Assembly (NCBI GenBank): GCA_017456285.1
Contig: JAFTJQ010000032.1
Coordinates: 1 to 64,000, forward strand
Direction of reading: 5' to 3'
DNA length: 64,000 nt
Origin: Lentisphaeria bacterium
GTDB taxonomy: Bacteria > Verrucomicrobiota > Lentisphaeria > Victivallales > Victivallaceae
Every line of letters starts with the position of its first letter. Position 1 is the first letter of the stretch. Below the pieces are notes generated by a model. It did no database searches. It had not been told where the DNA came from and saw nothing but the letters and a program-made list of their open reading frames with translations. The translations under genes and the position numbers were made by a program. Shown piece by piece: positions 60,563 through 64,000 of the stretch.

Positions 60563-61348
60563 TTATTTAAGTGGGTGCTTGTCAATAATTAATTTCGCAA
60601 CCTTTCGCCCCGACATGAGCATTCCGCCGAAAATCGGCCCCATTCGGTAACCGCCCATAACATTATTAGCACTCATTCCGCATGCATACAAGCCCGGAAA
60701 ATATTCTCTGGTATTTTCAACGGTGGACGCTTCGCCATTCTCCACCCACATCGGTTTTTCTCCAATAATATCACCAGTTGGCGTATCGAGTTGAATTTTT
60801 GCTTTTTTGACTGCGAGGTTCAGAATTTCGCTCGGATGTCCTGTTCCGTCGATGACATTTTCGGCAATGACGGTCAATGGGTCAACATGCATACCCAAAC
60901 GCTCTACGGGCGTCCAATTGATAACTAAACCATTGACCTTGCCGTTTTTAAAAACGAGGTCTTCCACGCTAACAGAATTAAAAATCGTTGCCCCTGCCTT
61001 TAATGCACCAAAAATCAATCCGCTTGCCATTTCCACTGAATCAAGGGTGTGATAAGTTTCCGCATTCTCCAGTTTTCGGTGGGTGATTTGAAAATCATCC
61101 AAAATATCAAGTGCTTCATCCTGCACAACTACTTCATTAAAAAGCATTCCACCGCCCCATGTGCCGCCGCCGGGGGCAAGTTTCCGCTCAAAAATTGCCG
61201 TTTTTAGCCCTGCTTTTGCCAGATCACGGGCGGCAACCAATGCGGACGGGCCGCCGCCGACAATGGCGACATCGAGTTTCAAACCGTTAATGAGTTTCTC
61301 ACTGAATTTACTGATGATTGCTGTTGAGATAATGTTTTCCGCAGACAT
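60563..61348 (-). CDS. Sulfide-dependent ADP-thiazole synthase (Thi4 type)
   Basis: Makes the thiazole half of thiamine from NAD, glycine and sulfide. The 261-residue protein has the FAD/NAD-type [29 protein letters not shown], and [17 protein letters not shown]. At the sulfur-donor position (about residue 154) it has His in GMHVDPLT, not the Cys of suicidal yeast Thi4, matching the catalytic archaeal (Methanocaldococcus) type that uses free sulfide. The TPP riboswitch upstream confirms its role. RBS GGAAAGGA. Confidence 0.93.
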   Translation of the reverse strand: MSAENIISTAIISKFSEKLINGLKLDVAIVGGGPSALVAARDLAKAGLKTAIFERKLAPGGGTWGGGMLFNEVVVQDEALDILDDFQITHRKLENAETYHTLDSVEMASGLIFGALKAGATIFNSVSVEDLVFKNGKVNGLVINWTPVERLGMHVDPLTVIAENVIDGTGHPSEILNLAVKKAKIQLDTPTGDIIGEKPMWVENGEASTVENTREYFPGLYACGMSANNVMGGYRMGPIFGGMLMSGRKVAKLIIDKHPLK

Positions 61349-61449
61349 ACGAAAAAATCCTTTCCGGAGCTTCTTTCTGCTCCATTTTTGGGCATGTCGG
61401 TGCGGAAAGCACCATAAAAAATGTAACTAAAAATATTTTTCATTTCTTT

Positions 61450-61530
61450 TTCCTACGCCGGCATTACCCGTTTCAGGTTCAAAGGGTCTGATCTCAGCCG
61501 TTGTCCCCGTGACAACAGCACCCCTATGCT
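61450..61530 (-). ncRNA. TPP riboswitch (THI element)
   Basis: On the minus strand the conserved parts appear in order: GGGGTGC, GGCTGAGATCAGACCC, TTTGAACCTGA and AATGCCGGCGTAGG. It binds thiamine pyrophosphate and should reduce expression of the Thi4 gene 100 nt downstream. The 61349-61449 spacer carries two hairpins (GGTGC/GCACC and GGAGC/GCTCC) just before the RBS GGAAAGGA, so control may act on translation. Confidence 0.95.
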
Positions 61531-61533
61531 ACA

Positions 61534-61562
61534 ATAACAGTTAATATACCCCACCCTGTCAA
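61534..61562 (-). promoter_or_regulatory. Promoter of the thi4 riboswitch unit
   Basis: On the minus strand TTGACA (61562-61557) is perfect and TGTTAT (61539-61534) matches 4 of 6, with 17-nt spacing. Transcription would start just before the riboswitch. Confidence 0.6.
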
Positions 61563-61672
61563 AAAGTCAAATATTTTTCTAAAAGTTCTCAAATAATATC
61601 TTGTTTTTCTCTGTTTTTAAGGTATATTACAACAAAATGCAAATTAGAAAATTTTTTGATACAGGAGTTTTT

Positions 61673-64000
61673 ATGAGCAAAATTTTGACAACTGACATCA
61701 GAGTAAACAACTTTGTAAATCCTATCGGTATTAATGGCGACACCCCGGAATTTTCATGGCGGATTTCAGGAGCCGTCAAGCAGAGTGCATGGCAGATTCG
61801 TGCCGCACACAGCACTGAAGATTTATCCGCAGGTAATTTCATTTGGGACTCCGGCAAGGTTATCAGCGATTCAATGTCCGCAATTCCTTACGGCAAAGGC
61901 AATTTGCAGAGCAGAGAATATATCTGCTTTCAACTCTCGCTCTGGGATGAAAATGATGTGCAGGGCGAATGGAGCGATATACACTTTTTCGAGGCAGGAC
62001 TGCTCTCTGAAAAAGATTGGGATGCTCAATATTTCGGATTCCCCGCAGGCTGGGCAGGTGCGGCAATCGCTTTCCAGAAAATTGAGGAATTAAAGAAAAA
62101 ATACAAAAAACTCCGTCTGTATGTCGCAGGAAGCTGCGTTGACTCCTACTTTAACGGTCATAAACTCGGCGGCAACAGTTTATTGCAGCCGCCGCAAACC
62201 GATTATTCGCAGAGTTTCCACTACATGACTTATGACCTTACCGATTTGGCAGTTATCGGACGCAACAACTTATCATTTTACGTCGGTTACGGCTGGGCAG
62301 GGAGCGTACAGTTGCGTTACAGATTTGAGGGCGACGGCGAATTAATCACCCGTTCACACATCTCCTCTATGCCGGTCTGCACCAAATCGCCGATTGTCAG
62401 AAATAGTTTTTTCGGTGGCGAAGAGTATGATGCAACTAAAGAATTGCCTGCAAATTGGCGTGAAGCCGATGCTAAATTTTTTCCAGATTACCGCAGTGCG
62501 ATGCGTTTAACGACCTCAACTGCCAACACTCCGCGCGGTTTTGAAGAAGAACCGATCACCCCCCAAGAAGAGATAAAACCTGTTCTCTGGGAAAAACTCG
62601 GCGACGGACACTACACAGTTGATTTCGGACGCAACTTCGCAGGATTCTGTCGATTGAAGGTCAAAGCCCCCGCAGGAACAACCATTAAAATGCTTTTTTC
62701 GGAGATGCGTAACGACGACAAAACTGCCAATCAGGCAAATCTCCTCGGAGAAGTCGCCATGGATACTTATACTGCCGCAGGCACAGGTGATTGGGAGATA
62801 TTTGAACCACGATTCACTTATCACGGATTCCGCTATGTCGAAGTAATCGGTCTAACCGAAGAATTTACCACTGAAACGCTGACAGGAGTCGTTATCCGCA
62901 ACAACTGCCGTCGTGCAGGCGATTTCAAATGCAGTAATCCATTGGTCAATGAGATATTCAAAATAATTTTACGCTCCGAAGAGAGCAACCTATTCGCAGT
63001 TCCTACCGACTGCCCCCAACGAACCGAACGCATGGGCTGGCTCAATGATATGATGGCAAGAAATGAGAGTGCATTATACCTTTTTGATGAATCAAATCTG
63101 ATTTCCAAGTGGTTGCAGGATATTGCCGAAGCTCAAGACCCCATTACGGGCGAAGTGCCGATGACTGCCCCGTTGTATTGGGGATTTGATACTGACCCTG
63201 TGTGTTCCAGTTTCATTGAAGCAACTTTGAATAATTACAAGTTCTACGGCAAAAAGGTGCAGATGCAGAAACTTTATCCGAAGTTGCGACACTGGATTGA
63301 TCGCCTGCTCTCGCTCCGACGCGAAGACGGAATTTTCTACAAAGGTCCGGTCGGCGACTGGGTTCCGCCATTAAAATTCAATAACGGCAGAGGCGTTGCC
63401 AATAATGTTACAGTCCCAAGAGAACTTGTTTCAACGGCATTGATTTTTTACGCAATCAATCAATTAAGCCAAATCGCTTCTATCCTCGATAATAAGCAGG
63501 AAGTTGCTTACTTGCAAGCCAAAGCCGACGAAGTGCAAAACGCTTTTCTCAAAAAATGGCATTCAGCACACGGCAGACTCAATGAGGAAAGCCAGGCGGC
63601 TTATGCTTATGCAATCTACTGCAAACTTTTCCCCGAAGCGGAAAGACAGAGTGCCGCCGACCGATTGGCAGAACTTTTTGCCGATAATAATTATAAACAC
63701 ATTACCGGTAATATCGGTACAAAATACCTGATTGAAGTGCTTGCTCAATACGGTTATGCCGAACATGTATGGAAACTTATTAACTCTGAAGATTATCCCG
63801 GCTGGGGATTTATGATTGCCAATGGGGCAACAACTCTTTGGGAACGCTGGGAACTCTCGGAGGGCAGAGGCATGAATTCCCATAATCACCCGATGCTCGG
63901 AGCGCCTTGCGGCTGGCTTTTCCGCCATATTGCCGGTATCCAGTTGCATGAAGATTCCTGCGGTGGAGATAAAATTATCCTGAATCCGATATTCGTCAAT
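61673..64000 (+). CDS. Alpha-L-rhamnosidase GH78-like, cut by window end
   Basis: Removes terminal rhamnose. 776 codons are open from the ATG (RBS AGGAG 6 nt before) to the last base, so the C-terminus is outside the window. The N-terminal domain and a beta-jelly-roll (YVAGSCVDSYFNGHKLG, FRYVEVIGL) precede the (alpha/alpha)6 barrel with DCPQRTERMGWLNDM (acid region), VGDWVPP, YLIEVLAQYG and GATTLWERWEL, all GH78 signatures. There is no signal peptide, so it may work on imported oligosaccharides. Confidence 0.9.
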   Translation, partial: MSKILTTDIRVNNFVNPIGINGDTPEFSWRISGAVKQSAWQIRAAHSTEDLSAGNFIWDSGKVISDSMSAIPYGKGNLQSREYICFQLSLWDENDVQGEWSDIHFFEAGLLSEKDWDAQYFGFPAGWAGAAIAFQKIEELKKKYKKLRLYVAGSCVDSYFNGHKLGGNSLLQPPQTDYSQSFHYMTYDLTDLAVIGRNNLSFYVGYGWAGSVQLRYRFEGDGELITRSHISSMPVCTKSPIVRNSFFGGEEYDATKELPANWREADAKFFPDYRSAMRLTTSTANTPRGFEEEPITPQEEIKPVLWEKLGDGHYTVDFGRNFAGFCRLKVKAPAGTTIKMLFSEMRNDDKTANQANLLGEVAMDTYTAAGTGDWEIFEPRFTYHGFRYVEVIGLTEEFTTETLTGVVIRNNCRRAGDFKCSNPLVNEIFKIILRSEESNLFAVPTDCPQRTERMGWLNDMMARNESALYLFDESNLISKWLQDIAEAQDPITGEVPMTAPLYWGFDTDPVCSSFIEATLNNYKFYGKKVQMQKLYPKLRHWIDRLLSLRREDGIFYKGPVGDWVPPLKFNNGRGVANNVTVPRELVSTALIFYAINQLSQIASILDNKQEVAYLQAKADEVQNAFLKKWHSAHGRLNEESQAAYAYAIYCKLFPEAERQSAADRLAELFADNNYKHITGNIGTKYLIEVLAQYGYAEHVWKLINSEDYPGWGFMIANGATTLWERWELSEGRGMNSHNHPMLGAPCGWLFRHIAGIQLHEDSCGGDKIILNPIFVN

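Noticed and set aside
61276-61440. 54-codon frame between the TPP riboswitch and thi4 (minus strand)
   Set aside because: It starts within the expression platform, overlaps thi4 in another frame and covers hairpins; it is better explained as riboswitch structure than as a leader peptide.
1-64000. CRISPR array or rRNA operon
   Set aside because: No regularly spaced direct repeats with unique spacers, no cas-like proteins, and no rRNA conserved segments were seen; the repeats present are irregular and dispersed.

Overview
The window is a chromosomal segment of an AT-rich bacterium, most likely a gut-type member of the Lentisphaerota (Victivallales) in the PVC group. Three things point there: pseudopilins with the [18 protein letters not shown]-type N-terminus and a C-terminal RHG..N..(W/F).DGH motif (50.6-52 kb and 31.5 kb), a 50-residue small basic protein of the kind described from Chlamydiae and Verrucomicrobia (9.5 kb), and a sugar-degradation locus with DUF4091, GH78 and large clan-A hydrolase proteins. 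The assignment rests on recognition by eye only; no 16S rRNA gene is in view.

0-33.7 kb is mostly housekeeping: trpS, a periplasmic thiol-redox pair, a four-gene aminotransferase/Lrp/cyclophilin operon, ferredoxin and small proteins, a nifU-nifS-DUF493 iron-sulfur unit, envelope proteins, an orphan OppF-type ATPase, a GT-C membrane enzyme, a split YeeE/YedE pair with a radical SAM protein, dacA, leuA behind a Leu-rich leader peptide, gmhB, prmA, rsmD and comM. At 31.5-32.3 kb a pseudopilin gene has lost its start region. The missing RBS, start codon and first 13 codons lie in the opposite orientation between imperfect inverted repeats, directly downstream of a consensus promoter: a candidate DNA-inversion switch. 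A zinc-type ArsR/CDF efflux operon with a clear operator follows.

33.9-39.7 kb is an accessory island that begins at a truncated tRNA. It carries a stand-alone FtsK/SpoIIIE-like motor domain whose Walker A and B motifs are both degraded, translationally coupled to a 585-residue protein with possible HhH-glycosylase-like signatures, two small proteins, a WYL regulator and a class II Fic protein. This is the best candidate for an undescribed conflict or DNA-handling system in the window.

39.8-53 kb is a minus-strand carbohydrate operon (two pseudopilin-like proteins, a 1110-residue clan-A hydrolase, two related metallophosphoesterases, a sodium:solute symporter, a DUF4091 protein) with a divergent AraC regulator and a 14-bp inverted operator candidate between them. 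A decayed C-terminus of a GH78 gene follows. 53.3-60.2 kb is a six-gene pseudopilin/type II secretion-like operon ending in a very long GspK/PilX-like gene interrupted by an in-frame TAG and bracketed by inverted ~250-bp repeats. The window ends with a sulfide-type Thi4 under a TPP riboswitch and the first 776 codons of a GH78 alpha-L-rhamnosidase.
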